A program made the translations under genes and the position numbers. Source: Pyrinomonadaceae bacterium (GTDB lineage: Bacteria; Acidobacteriota; Blastocatellia; Pyrinomonadales; Pyrinomonadaceae). Taken from it: 64,000 bases of DNA. Of the stretch, positions 1 to 9,100 are shown in pieces. The stretch's first letter is position 1. Every line of letters starts with the position of its first letter. The notes beneath the pieces were generated by a model. The model was not told the origin of the DNA. It worked only from the letters and a program-made list of their open reading frames with translations, and ran no database searches. The stretch spans positions 106,126-170,125 of the forward strand of contig JAJTWY010000007.1 in NCBI GenBank assembly GCA_021463165.1. Direction: 5' to 3'.

Positions 1-1455
1 CCGACGGGCTATCGCGGCAAATTGTGGACAATGCGGCAATTTGCCGGGTTCTCATCGCCGGAGAATACGAATGCACGTTTCAAATATCTGATGGAACACG
101 GCCAGACGGGGTTGTCGGTAGCCTACGATCTTCCCGCACTTATGGGTCTCGATGCCGACTCGCCGCTCTCGGAAGGCGAGGTTGGAAAATGCGGCGTCGC
201 GGTCTCGTCGCTGGCTGATTTTGAGGTCTTGTTCGACGGAATCCCTCTCGATCAGGTGACGGTCTCGCAGACCATAAACGCTCCAGCCCCGATCTTCCTC
301 GCGATGTATCTCGTAGTCGCCGAGAAACAAAAAGCCGACTTCAACAAGATCTCAGGAACTCTCCAAAACGACATTCTCAAAGAATACATCGCCCAAAAGG
401 AATGGATCTATCCGATCAAACCCGCGATGAAACTCGTGATCGACACATTCGAATACACGACCAAACACGTTCCGAAATACAACCCGATCTCGATCAGTGG
501 CTATCATATCCGCGAAGCCGGTGCGACCGCATTGCAGGAACTCGCATTCACACTGCGCGACGGCGTCGAATACGTTCAGTACGGTGTCGATCGCGGGATG
601 AGTGTAGACGATTTTGTGCCGCGTCTTTCGTTCTTCTTCAATGCCCACAACGATTTCTTTGAGGAGATCGCGAAATATCGTGCCGCCCGCGTAATCTGGG
701 CCCGAACAATGAAGGAACGCTTCGGGGCAATGAATCCGCGTACGATGCAGCTTCGCTTTCACACGCAAACAGCTGGTGTTTCTTTGACCGTGCAGCAACC
801 GCTCAATAACATCGCACGCGTCGCGATCCAGGCGCTCGCGGGCGTGCTTGGCGGAACCCAATCTCTGCACACCGATTCATTCGACGAAGCTCTCGCCTTA
901 CCCACCGACGAAGCGGCCTTGATAGCCCTCAGGACCCAACAGATCATCGCCGAGGAGACCGGCGTCGTCAACACGGTCGATCCGCTCGGCGGCTCGTATT
1001 ATCTTGAATCGCTCACGGAAAAAATGATCTCAGGATGTTTCGACTATTTCGACAAGATCGACGGCTTCGGCGGCATGGTCGAAGCAGTCGAAGCCGGCTT
1101 TCCGCAACGCGAGATCCAGGAATCCGCCTATCTCTATCAAAAGGCCGTCGAACGCGGCGAACAGACGATCGTCGGGGTCAACAAATATGTTATGGACGAG
1201 GAGATCCACAAAACCGACATCCTCCAGATCGACGAGACAGTCCGCGATCACCAGTTGCTTCGTTTAGAGCACGTAAGATCGACCCGCGATGCCGGAGCTG
1301 TCGCCAAATCCCTCGACCGACTAAGGAAAGCAGCGGTCTCCGATGAAAACACCATGCCTGCGATCATCGAAGCGGTTGCGGCATACGCCACAGTCGAAGA
1401 GATCTGCGTTGCGCTGCGGGATGTATACGGGATCTACGAGGAACCGGCGTTTTGA
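1..1455 (+). CDS. methylmalonyl-CoA mutase large (catalytic) subunit, 5'-truncated
   Basis: Catalytic TIM-barrel domain of an adenosylcobalamin-dependent acyl-CoA mutase, probably interconverting methylmalonyl-CoA and succinyl-CoA. The frame is open from base 1 ([15 protein letters not shown] is the typical N-terminal region), so the true start lies upstream of the window. Family landmarks are the [10 protein letters not shown] segment, the [10 protein letters not shown] segment and [18 protein letters not shown]. The protein ends (IYEEPAF) right after the catalytic domain, so the C-terminal B12-binding domain must come from a separate small-subunit gene, as in split mutases. An isobutyryl- or ethylmalonyl-CoA mutase large subunit is the main alternative, because substrate specificity cannot be fixed from this fragment. 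It converges with the next gene. Confidence 0.9.
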   Translation, partial: PTGYRGKLWTMRQFAGFSSPENTNARFKYLMEHGQTGLSVAYDLPALMGLDADSPLSEGEVGKCGVAVSSLADFEVLFDGIPLDQVTVSQTINAPAPIFLAMYLVVAEKQKADFNKISGTLQNDILKEYIAQKEWIYPIKPAMKLVIDTFEYTTKHVPKYNPISISGYHIREAGATALQELAFTLRDGVEYVQYGVDRGMSVDDFVPRLSFFFNAHNDFFEEIAKYRAARVIWARTMKERFGAMNPRTMQLRFHTQTAGVSLTVQQPLNNIARVAIQALAGVLGGTQSLHTDSFDEALALPTDEAALIALRTQQIIAEETGVVNTVDPLGGSYYLESLTEKMISGCFDYFDKIDGFGGMVEAVEAGFPQREIQESAYLYQKAVERGEQTIVGVNKYVMDEEIHKTDILQIDETVRDHQLLRLEHVRSTRDAGAVAKSLDRLRKAAVSDENTMPAIIEAVAAYATVEEICVALRDVYGIYEEPAF

Positions 1456-1468
1456 CCGGAAAGATCAA

Positions 1469-2755
1469 CTATTTGCCGTAACTCACTCGCCAGATCTTGC
1501 GTCCGCCGTCGTCCGCGATCAACAGCGAGCCGTCGGAATTTACGAGCAGCCCTACCGGACGGCCCCAAACTTCGTTCGAATTTTCGTCTGGCAGCCAGCC
1601 TGAGACGAAGTTCTCATATTTGTTCCCTTCTAGCTTGCCTTTATCATCGAACGGAATGCGAACGACTGTGTAACCTGAGAGCTTTGCGCGATTCCACGAG
1701 CCGTGAAAGGCGACGAAAGCATCTCCCTGATACTCTTTCGGAAACATCTTGCCCGTGTAGAATTGAATTCCCAGAGCCGCGACATGTGACTGGAATATCA
1801 CATCCGGAACGATCGCTTTATCGATCAGTGGCGTTTCCTCCTTCCGACGTGGATCGCGGTTTTTACCAAGGTAAGAATACGGCCAGCCATACCAGCCGCC
1901 TTCTTTTACACTGGTCGCGTAGTCGGGGACGAGATCGTCCCCGAGGCCGTCGCGTTCGTTGACGGCGGTCCAGAGCTCGCCGGTTTTAGGGTTCCACGCA
2001 AGGCCTATCGGATTCCGAAGGCCTCCGGCAAAGATGCGATGATTCTTGCCGTCAGGGTCATAAACCGAAATCGCGGCTCGTCGCGGGTCGGCCTCGATAT
2101 CGACGTTTGTCGCTGAGCCGATAGAAACGAACATCTGTTTACCGTCCTTCGAGAATATAACATTCCGAGTCCAATGCTGGTTATAGCCGCCGGCGGTCAG
2201 TTCAACCAGTCTCTCGGGTTCGCCGACAGCCTCGGTTTGACCGGGTCGGTAACTAAATCGAACAACCGAGTCTGTATTCGCAACGTAAAACCAGCCCTTA
2301 TGAAACGCCATCCCGAACGGCTGCGCCAGTTTGCTCGACCACGTCCAACGCTGGTCGGCCTTGCCGTCCTTGTTTGCGTCACGCAATACGATGACCGCAT
2401 TTGCACGCGAATCCGCAACAAACACATCGCCATTCGGGGCCAAGGCCATCCAACGAGGGTAACGAAAATCGCCTTCGGCAAACACGTTGACCTTGAACCC
2501 CTTCGGAACGGTCAGGGAGGCATTTGCGGGCTGAGGAATAACACGGGAACCTCGCCTTGCACTCTCGGTGTGAAACGGAACCGCGAGTTTCGCCGGGTCG
2601 TATGAAAATCGTTGTGGCTTTTCCGTCTGTACTACGTTCGGCATCGGGGGCGGTACGAACGGCGTCGGTGAAGGCGTTTGTCCCGGCGTTGTCGAGGTTA
2701 CGGCCAGGATCCCGAGAACGGAAAAACAGCAAAGTCTGGTAAGATATTTCATCAT
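1469..2755 (-). CDS. secreted PQQ-type sugar (sorbosone) dehydrogenase family protein
   Basis: 428-residue exported beta-propeller of the glucose/sorbosone dehydrogenase family. An N-terminal signal peptide (hydrophobic core roughly residues 8-22) leads into a Pro/Thr-rich spacer, then blades with motifs such as GFKVNVFAEG, PRWMALAPNGDVFVADS and GLRNPIGLAWNP. Family members oxidise sugars or aldehydes in the periplasm using PQQ, but many of this branch have no tested substrate. The start is MMKYL; either of the two adjacent ATG codons could be used and neither has a strong ribosome site. It is divergent from yraN with only 10 bases between start codons, so each promoter must lie inside the other gene or one of the starts is further in. 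Confidence 0.8.
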   Translation of the reverse strand: MMKYLTRLCCFSVLGILAVTSTTPGQTPSPTPFVPPPMPNVVQTEKPQRFSYDPAKLAVPFHTESARRGSRVIPQPANASLTVPKGFKVNVFAEGDFRYPRWMALAPNGDVFVADSRANAVIVLRDANKDGKADQRWTWSSKLAQPFGMAFHKGWFYVANTDSVVRFSYRPGQTEAVGEPERLVELTAGGYNQHWTRNVIFSKDGKQMFVSIGSATNVDIEADPRRAAISVYDPDGKNHRIFAGGLRNPIGLAWNPKTGELWTAVNERDGLGDDLVPDYATSVKEGGWYGWPYSYLGKNRDPRRKEETPLIDKAIVPDVIFQSHVAALGIQFYTGKMFPKEYQGDAFVAFHGSWNRAKLSGYTVVRIPFDDKGKLEGNKYENFVSGWLPDENSNEVWGRPVGLLVNSDGSLLIADDGGRKIWRVSYGK

Positions 2756-2765
2756 CGGATCAGCA

Positions 2766-3248
2766 ATGTCGAAGTTTTTGTCGGTTACCCAACAGGATAA
2801 ACCGGCTGCAGTACAAAGTAAAAGCAGCCTCGGAGAACACGGCGAAGCCCTGGCAGCCGATCATTTGAAAATGAGCGGCTATCGGATTGTAGTTGCAAAC
2901 TTCAAGGTGCCGGTCGGACGCAATTCAAAAGGCGTTCAGGTCACTGGTGAGATCGATATCATCGCTCTCGACGGCGAAACACTCTGCTTCGTCGAGGTGA
3001 AGACGCGTCGGTCGGATGAGTTCACTCCGGTGCTCGCCGCCGTCGATGCCCGCAAGCAGCGGCAGATCATCCGTACCGCAAAGGCCTACCGCAAGATCTT
3101 TGGCCTCGAGGAAACGGGCTTCCGATATGACGTCGTAACAGTGCTCTTTCCCAAACATGCCGAGCCGACGATCGAGATCGTAAAAGGACTTTGGACTGAG
3201 GATAAGTTCCGAAAGCGCCGCTGGAATGATGGCAATTGGAACTCATGA
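2766..3248 (+). CDS. yraN: YraN/UPF0102 family nuclease-like protein
   Basis: 160-residue member of the YraN family, a PD-(D/E)XK nuclease-like fold of poorly defined role, often placed near DNA-processing genes. Visible signatures are GEHGEALAADHL near the N terminus, the core GEIDIIALDGETLCFVEVKTR (about residues 59-79, the D..EVK catalytic-type motif) and AVDARKQRQIIRTAKAYRK. A short extra stretch (VPVGRNSKGVQV) sits between the usual N-x-R position and GEID, where many homologues have only a few residues. The first ~18 residues before GEHG are a non-conserved extension, so a later start is possible. It ends one base before the convergent ChaN-like gene. Confidence 0.85.
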   Translation: MSKFLSVTQQDKPAAVQSKSSLGEHGEALAADHLKMSGYRIVVANFKVPVGRNSKGVQVTGEIDIIALDGETLCFVEVKTRRSDEFTPVLAAVDARKQRQIIRTAKAYRKIFGLEETGFRYDVVTVLFPKHAEPTIEIVKGLWTEDKFRKRRWNDGNWNS

Positions 3249-3249
3249 A

Positions 3250-4152
3250 CTACGATCGCTTACTTCGCGGCTGCTTCGCATCGGTCAAGATCACAAAATC
3301 TCCGAGACCTTTGTGCTTCGCCTGGTCAAAGGTCTGAAAATCGTTTTCGTATCGCATCGTCACCACTATCGCCTTGGTCTTTGAACGGTATTTCAAGAGA
3401 TGCTCGACCGTACCGAGCCGGCTTTCGGTGTGAAACCCGCCGTTGAGATGAACGATCAGAGGATCGTCATGTTTTTTGAGGAAACGATAGACCGCCTCTG
3501 CCATAGCCGCGTCCCAAAGCGATTGTGACGCTAGGATCTTGTCGATCCCCATTTGTGCCTCCGGACTCGGTCCCATCAGTGCCTTGAACTTTGCAGAATA
3601 AGCGGCAGAAGGCTCGGCGTATGGCAGCGGTGGCAGGTTTCTCTTCGCATCCTTTGAAAGACTGTCGAGAGCACTCCGGCCGTTCCGCGAGACCATATTT
3701 ATGTAACGGCGCGGTGCGTTCGCCGCTATAACGGGTAGTTTCTGCTCCTTGGCCAGTTCTACGAGCGGCCTGTAGTCCCACTTGTAGTTTCCCCACGGCC
3801 GTGAACTCAGGAGGAAATGATTCTCGCTGATCAACCCGTGCAGATATTCATCGACGACGATCTGTACATCCCGCTCAAACATCTCCAGCGAAAGCGCTAT
3901 TCTGCGATCGGTCGAGTACCTCTCGACAACACGCCGAAAAACCTCAGCCTGAATGGCATGCCCGACAGCGTCGTCATGCAGTTCGCCGAGGAACAGAACC
4001 TCATTCGACGCCATGGCGTCGACGATCTTGTCGATACTTGAAGGAACTCCGTTCGAATCAAAAACCCTGAATTGGTCAGTTGAAAAGGGCACCTGGCTAA
4101 ACGAAAGAGCCGAAAGCATCAGCACAAGAAGGCAGAGTTTGATAAGTTGCAT
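3250..4152 (-). CDS. ChaN family (DUF399) secreted protein
   Basis: 300-residue protein with an N-terminal signal peptide (MQLIKLCLLVLMLSALSFSQ) and the ChaN domain: VLFLGELHDDAVGH (about residues 52-65), ALSLEMFERDVQ, SSRPWGNYKWDYRPLVELAK, PVIAANAPRRYI and a C-terminal HLNGGFHTE. ChaN-family proteins are iron-regulated, and one member binds haem as a dimer; here the function is inferred only from family. The conserved His and Glu residues of GELHDD and LEMFE are present. No lipobox cysteine is visible, so it is probably a soluble periplasmic form rather than a lipoprotein. Next to the subtilase but with its own start region of about 45 bases. Confidence 0.8.
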   Translation of the reverse strand: MQLIKLCLLVLMLSALSFSQVPFSTDQFRVFDSNGVPSSIDKIVDAMASNEVLFLGELHDDAVGHAIQAEVFRRVVERYSTDRRIALSLEMFERDVQIVVDEYLHGLISENHFLLSSRPWGNYKWDYRPLVELAKEQKLPVIAANAPRRYINMVSRNGRSALDSLSKDAKRNLPPLPYAEPSAAYSAKFKALMGPSPEAQMGIDKILASQSLWDAAMAEAVYRFLKKHDDPLIVHLNGGFHTESRLGTVEHLLKYRSKTKAIVVTMRYENDFQTFDQAKHKGLGDFVILTDAKQPRSKRS

Positions 4153-4196
4153 AATATCCCACAGGGGCGTTCCATCATTCGAGATAAGACCGCCGG

Positions 4197-5966
4197 CTAT
4201 TGCAGTCCGGTAAAATCGAGGGTACTAAGATCAGCTACAATGTTGACGATCTTGGGTGCGAAGCGGTAGCGTTTCGAGGCAACCGTTACAGTATAGCCCT
4301 CGTAGGAGCGAACTCCGTCGAACGTAAACACGCCAAAAGAGCTAGTAGTTGCTGTCCGCCTGACATTGTTGACATCATACATCGAAACAACCGCATTCCG
4401 TACCCCGATCCCTTCCGGCGTTACAACACGCCCCGAGACCGTGACCATCTCGCCCGACGCATTATACGCCGCCAGTGCATCGACACGGCCGTAGCCGAAT
4501 GAGTTGTTTGGAACCTGAGTCGAAGGGATGCCGCCGCACGTCTGTTCGGCGACCGTCACCCCGGGATTAGCGGTCGTCTGCAGCAATGCCTTTGTAACAG
4601 CGATGTTCCTCGCCATATTTGGCCGCGCCGACCACAGCAGCGCAACGACACCGGCAACATGAGGTGACGCCATAGAAGTACCCGATGATAGCGAATACGC
4701 ATCATCGGCGGAGCGAGTGATCGAACGAATATTTGCCCCCGGTGCCGTAATGTTGGGCTTCAGGATGTTCGGATCGTAGAATGTGCTCGGGCCGCGGCTG
4801 CTGAAGCCGGCAAGGTTGTTATTGACGTCTATCGCACCGGCAGCAAATGTCGCGTCATAGATCGCGAGCGCCTGCGAGACGCTGGAGCAACCCGCTCCCC
4901 CAGTATTTCCGGCCGATGACTGAACAAAAATTCCAGCCGCCACCGTATTGTTGACTATCGTTTCGAGTTCGGCCCGCGTGGTGCACCCTTCGCCGAACGT
5001 GCAGCCCCAGGAATTGTTCAGGATATGCGGCCGGAGCGACGGGTTTGGATTATTACCCATCGAGTCGGTCGGAGCGATCATGAACTGGAAGCACTCGGTA
5101 TAACTCGCCGGTGAGCCGTCGCCCTCGTCCATATTGCGGCACCCGATCCATTTCGCTCCCGGAGCGACACCGATCTGATTGCCGGTGCCGTCATCTCCAA
5201 CCATTGTCCCGACCGTGTGTGAGCCATGGCCATTGTCGTCACAGGGTGCGGTCGTGTTCGACCCGCAAACCCCGCCTCCGGAATGGATAGAGTCGTGCCA
5301 GTTGTAGTTATGATCGGCGGTCATGCCATTCCAACCGCGGTACTTCGACTTGATGGCGCTGTGGGTCCAGCGGATGCCGGTGTCGAGGCCGCCGACAACG
5401 ATCCCAGCACCCGTATAACCGAGCCCCCAAACGGCCGGCGCGTTAACATTGGTTACGCCCCACTCGATCGCCACCGGCGTCTCGGTCAACGATGCTGCCG
5501 GCGTGACCTTTGCAACGTCGGGCTTCTCGATCCACCTTGCCTTTCCGTTCTCATCGATCCTTCTTACATCGGCCCGAGAAGCAATATCTAGTGCGTCCTC
5601 ACGTCCGATCTCAGCAACGAGCATGTTCGCTGCCCAGAATGACCGGTAGGCGATACCCTTGGAGTCGAGATGTCGTCTGAGGGCGCGTTGGGTCCTTTCC
5701 GCGTGTTCTGAAAGTGTGCGATAAACGTACCAGCCCCGCTCGTCTGAATCCGCGATCTGGTAGGCGTAGCCAACATCCGGTTGGTCGTCCAACAGCAATA
5801 TCGCCGAAGTCCTAGCGCCGTCGCGAGTCGCATCGAGAACCTCCGGCGCCACCTTCGCGTTCACACTCTGGTGACCTCCCGCGGCAACAGGTAACTGAGG
5901 CTCTAGCGAAAATATCGCGGCTAGAGCAAACAAACCTACCAGTCCTTGTAACCGTAAAAATCGCAT
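4197..5966 (-). CDS. secreted S8 family serine peptidase (subtilase) with C-terminal KRYRF module
   Basis: Exported subtilisin-like protease. The AAAGGGG ribosome site abuts the first ATG (5975) but lies 9 bases from the ATG at 5966, so the start MRFLRLQGL is preferred. In numbering from the first ATG: signal peptide 1-32, probable propeptide to ~165, catalytic Asp198 in GGLDTGI, His250 in NGHGSHT, oxyanion Asn321 in NNSWG and Ser434 in SGTSMASPHVAG. The catalytic domain ends near 505. Residues 511-592 form a carboxypeptidase-regulatory-like module that ends exactly at the C terminus and recurs on two other secreted proteins in this window. Several paired cysteines suggest disulfides in the mature extracellular enzyme. 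It precedes the giant Calx-beta gene's terminator on the same strand. Confidence 0.93.
   Translation of the reverse strand: MRFLRLQGLVGLFALAAIFSLEPQLPVAAGGHQSVNAKVAPEVLDATRDGARTSAILLLDDQPDVGYAYQIADSDERGWYVYRTLSEHAERTQRALRRHLDSKGIAYRSFWAANMLVAEIGREDALDIASRADVRRIDENGKARWIEKPDVAKVTPAASLTETPVAIEWGVTNVNAPAVWGLGYTGAGIVVGGLDTGIRWTHSAIKSKYRGWNGMTADHNYNWHDSIHSGGGVCGSNTTAPCDDNGHGSHTVGTMVGDDGTGNQIGVAPGAKWIGCRNMDEGDGSPASYTECFQFMIAPTDSMGNNPNPSLRPHILNNSWGCTFGEGCTTRAELETIVNNTVAAGIFVQSSAGNTGGAGCSSVSQALAIYDATFAAGAIDVNNNLAGFSSRGPSTFYDPNILKPNITAPGANIRSITRSADDAYSLSSGTSMASPHVAGVVALLWSARPNMARNIAVTKALLQTTANPGVTVAEQTCGGIPSTQVPNNSFGYGRVDALAAYNASGEMVTVSGRVVTPEGIGVRNAVVSMYDVNNVRRTATTSSFGVFTFDGVRSYEGYTVTVASKRYRFAPKIVNIVADLSTLDFTGLQ
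4200..4445 (-). other. C-terminal KRYRF module of the subtilase (copy 1 of 3)
   Basis: Codes for residues 511-592 of the subtilase. Conserved positions shared with copies 2 and 3 are SGRV near the start, R-N followed by V in the second strand, ATTSSFG, then Y/F-T-F, KRYRF and a last D-F-x-G-x-E/Q at the very C terminus. The fold is probably the carboxypeptidase regulatory-like beta sandwich. Confidence 0.85.
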
Positions 5967-6067
5967 AAACACCATCCCCTTTTATTAAGCCCTGACGCGT
6001 CATCGCCAACTCCTAATTTTAGGTTTTCGTGGTCGCTGGGGTCAATTGCAGCCGTAGTCAGAACGGC

Positions 6068-6095
6068 AAAAGGCGGCCCCGAGGGACCGCCTTTT
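6068..6095. terminator. bidirectional intrinsic terminator after the giant Calx-beta gene
   Basis: AAAAGGCGG pairs with CCGCCTTTT around a short loop (6-bp stem AGGCGG/CCGCCT extended by CCC/GGG after one mismatch). The A run on one side and T run on the other make it work in both directions. It lies 20 bases past the stop of the giant minus-strand gene and separates it from the subtilase. Confidence 0.8.
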
Positions 6096-6114
6096 GGTCT
6101 AAGTTATGGTGAAT

Positions 6115-9100
6115 TTATTCCTGACCGACAAAATTGACGTCAGTCAGTGAATCGTTCACGTTGAGTACCCGTGAAGCAAAGCGGTAGCGTTTTGCTTCGA
6201 CGCCAATGACATAGCTCGAACCGACCTCTACATCCTCAAAGGTGTAGATACCGAACGAACCCGTGGTCGCCGTGCGGCGATTGCCTTCAGCGTCCGTCAT
6301 TACCACAACGGCGTTTCGGATGCCCTGGCCACCTGCATTTGTAACGCGTCCTGAGATGCGTACGCCTGCAGCCGTTGTATTCACAACGATGTTGCCGGGC
6401 TCAAACGTGGTTGTCGAAGTAACATCAGCACCATTCACACCGGATACGAATATCGCGGTGGGCTGTCCGCCGAAGGTGACCGGATAGGTACCGGCCGTAA
6501 CCGACGGAAGCACGTTCAATGTGACGGTCGCCAGCTGCCTCGTCCCGGCCACGAAGGAGTTCGGCGAGTTGATGAACATGCCGAGCCTTCCTTGACCGGT
6601 CTGTGTGGTGATCGGGTCGAACTGGGTATCCCCCGGAACGCCGTTACCAACCGCCGACGTATTGTACGTGAACTTGGTCACATCCCAGCTAATGCTGAAG
6701 CTAGCGCCAGTTTCAATACCGGTCGAGACCATCTCGATCGGGAACGTGACAGTCGCCGGAGGAGGCGTACCAGGAGTGATCGCGACCTTCGAATTTACGA
6801 CTCGAATAACGCGAACATTCTCAGCGCGATTGCCTTCCTCAACAGGGTCAGCTGCAGTCGGTACCAGAGGCCCACATACCGCAAGCGGCGTCGCGAGACT
6901 CAGAGCCAACTGTCGCATATAGGCAAGGTCACCAACATCGAGCCCGCCATTTCCGCAAGGATTGTTGATATCAGCCCTTGAGAACTGGCTGCTGCCCGGC
7001 CCGACGGCGAACGGCTGGGTTCCGGCCAGAAGTGCGGCCCGGAGAGCCGACACATCGTTGGCAGCGACGAGACCGTCGCCGGCCGCGCCACCGCTGCCGT
7101 CAACCACGTCACCTTCGATGCCAGCCGGCGGCGGAGGTGCCTGGTCAGTGCTCTCCTCGATGATGTTTACCGTAGCGGTAAGCGGTGCACCGTCACTCGG
7201 GGTAATGACAACCGTGAAGCTCTGGTTACCTTCCTGAACTGTGTCGCCACAGATCGGGACCTGAACTGTACGGTTACCCGTCTGACCAGCACTATAGCCG
7301 GGGCCGTTGAGCGGTGAGCCCGCAGACCCTTGCGAGATGAAGTCAGGATCACCCGTCTGCGGCGAACCAGTATTACAGCTCGAACCACCGACAGCACCCG
7401 TACCGAGTCCCGGAGGATCCGGAGCAGGACCGTTGACCGTGTACCAGGTGAAGGTAGCAGCATTGCTGGTGTTACCTGACCTGACAAGTGTCACAGTTGC
7501 ACTCTGGCCAGCACCAACCGTATCACCTTCGTTGATGTTGATCGGGTTGGTAAGCAGAGAATACTGAACACCGTCATCATTATTGATTGTGCCAAGGCCG
7601 TTGCCCGAACCAGTCGATACCGTCACGTTGCTGACCGCAGTCAGGACTACACGATAGGTCTCGTTCGGCTCGTCACGCGTATCGGCACAGACCGGAACGA
7701 GGATGTCGATATACTCGAATCCTGGTCCCGTTCCGCCCGTCGGGCCGAAGGTCAGGGTACCAGTCGTTCCCGAAGTTGCCACTAGGCCAGTGCCCGCCGG
7801 ATATGATCCTGGGGCGAGCTGCGGCGTATTGATGAAGTCAGGGCTTCCGGAATTAGCACCCGAGCAATTCATTCCGCCGACCGCCGTCAGACCAAGCGAC
7901 GAGCTTGGGCCGATCACCTGATAGGTGAATACCGCGGCCTGATTCGAGCTTCCCTGGATCTCAACCCTGTGAACAAACGCCGTGGTTGCACCGGCATCAG
8001 TCCCTTCAGCCAGAGTCCTAGCATTGACCGAGACAACACGGCTGCCGTCATCGTTCAGGATGTTGCCCTGAGCGATAAGGTCCGTACCGAATCCACCTAG
8101 GTTGCTAAATGTCACAACCCGTCCCTTCGGATTGAGAAGATCGCCCGGTCCATATCCGATAACGCTCGTCGACAAGAACGCTCCGGCAGGAGTGGTGATG
8201 TTAGTCACCTGCAGGGTGAATGTTTCATCCAGCTCCTGAACCGCGTCGTTGTTGACAAGGATCCTGCACAATTGAGGTTCGTTGGATCCGGCCGGGAACG
8301 TCACTTCGCAGCGATTGCCGCTCAGATTATTCCTCGGGACGTAGTCGTTGTCATCCGACGACGGAACGTCATCCTGTGCTGTTCCATCAACGGTCTCGAG
8401 AACCATACTGATCTCATAGTCAGCGGCACGGCCCGTGTACCTGACATAGAAGTCAAAGTTCGTCGTTCCGCCCACTGTGCTGCCCTCAGCCAGCGAGACA
8501 TCGCCGTCATTCAACGTAACGTTCACAGGCGGCAGCCCATTCGCGTCTGAGAAGTTGAACACACCGTTCCAGTCGGTGTCACGGATGATACCGACCTTGT
8601 TGCCACAAAGCGCGCTCGTAGAGGTGGAACAGCCGCCTGACGAGCCCGTTCCATTAGGAGCCACAAGGGCTTCGACAGCACTCGTGATCGTAACGGTGAA
8701 GTTTTCATCCGGCTCAGGTCGGGTGTCACCACAGCCAACAAGATTGATGGAGTAGGTTCCGGCCTGGTCCTGACCCGGGAAGCTCAGCGCATTGCCAGCA
8801 ACAACCTTCGAGATCGGAGTACCGCTCGAGAAGAGTACCGGGCTGGCCGACGATCCCGTCGTAGGCTGGTACAGATCTCTAGCCGTGCTCGCGGTCTGAG
8901 ATCCACACGGACCGCCGTCCGGCCCAACGACGGCCGCGACGCTGCCTGCTGGAGCTCCACCTGCAGTTACATCGTAATTGACAGTAACCGGGATCAGGGT
9001 CGGGCCCGATACGCTGAACTCTACCGGGATCGAGAAGGTACCCGAGTCGTTCTCGACAGACAGACGCTGCGAGTTACCGATGTTGACCAAGCCAACCGTC

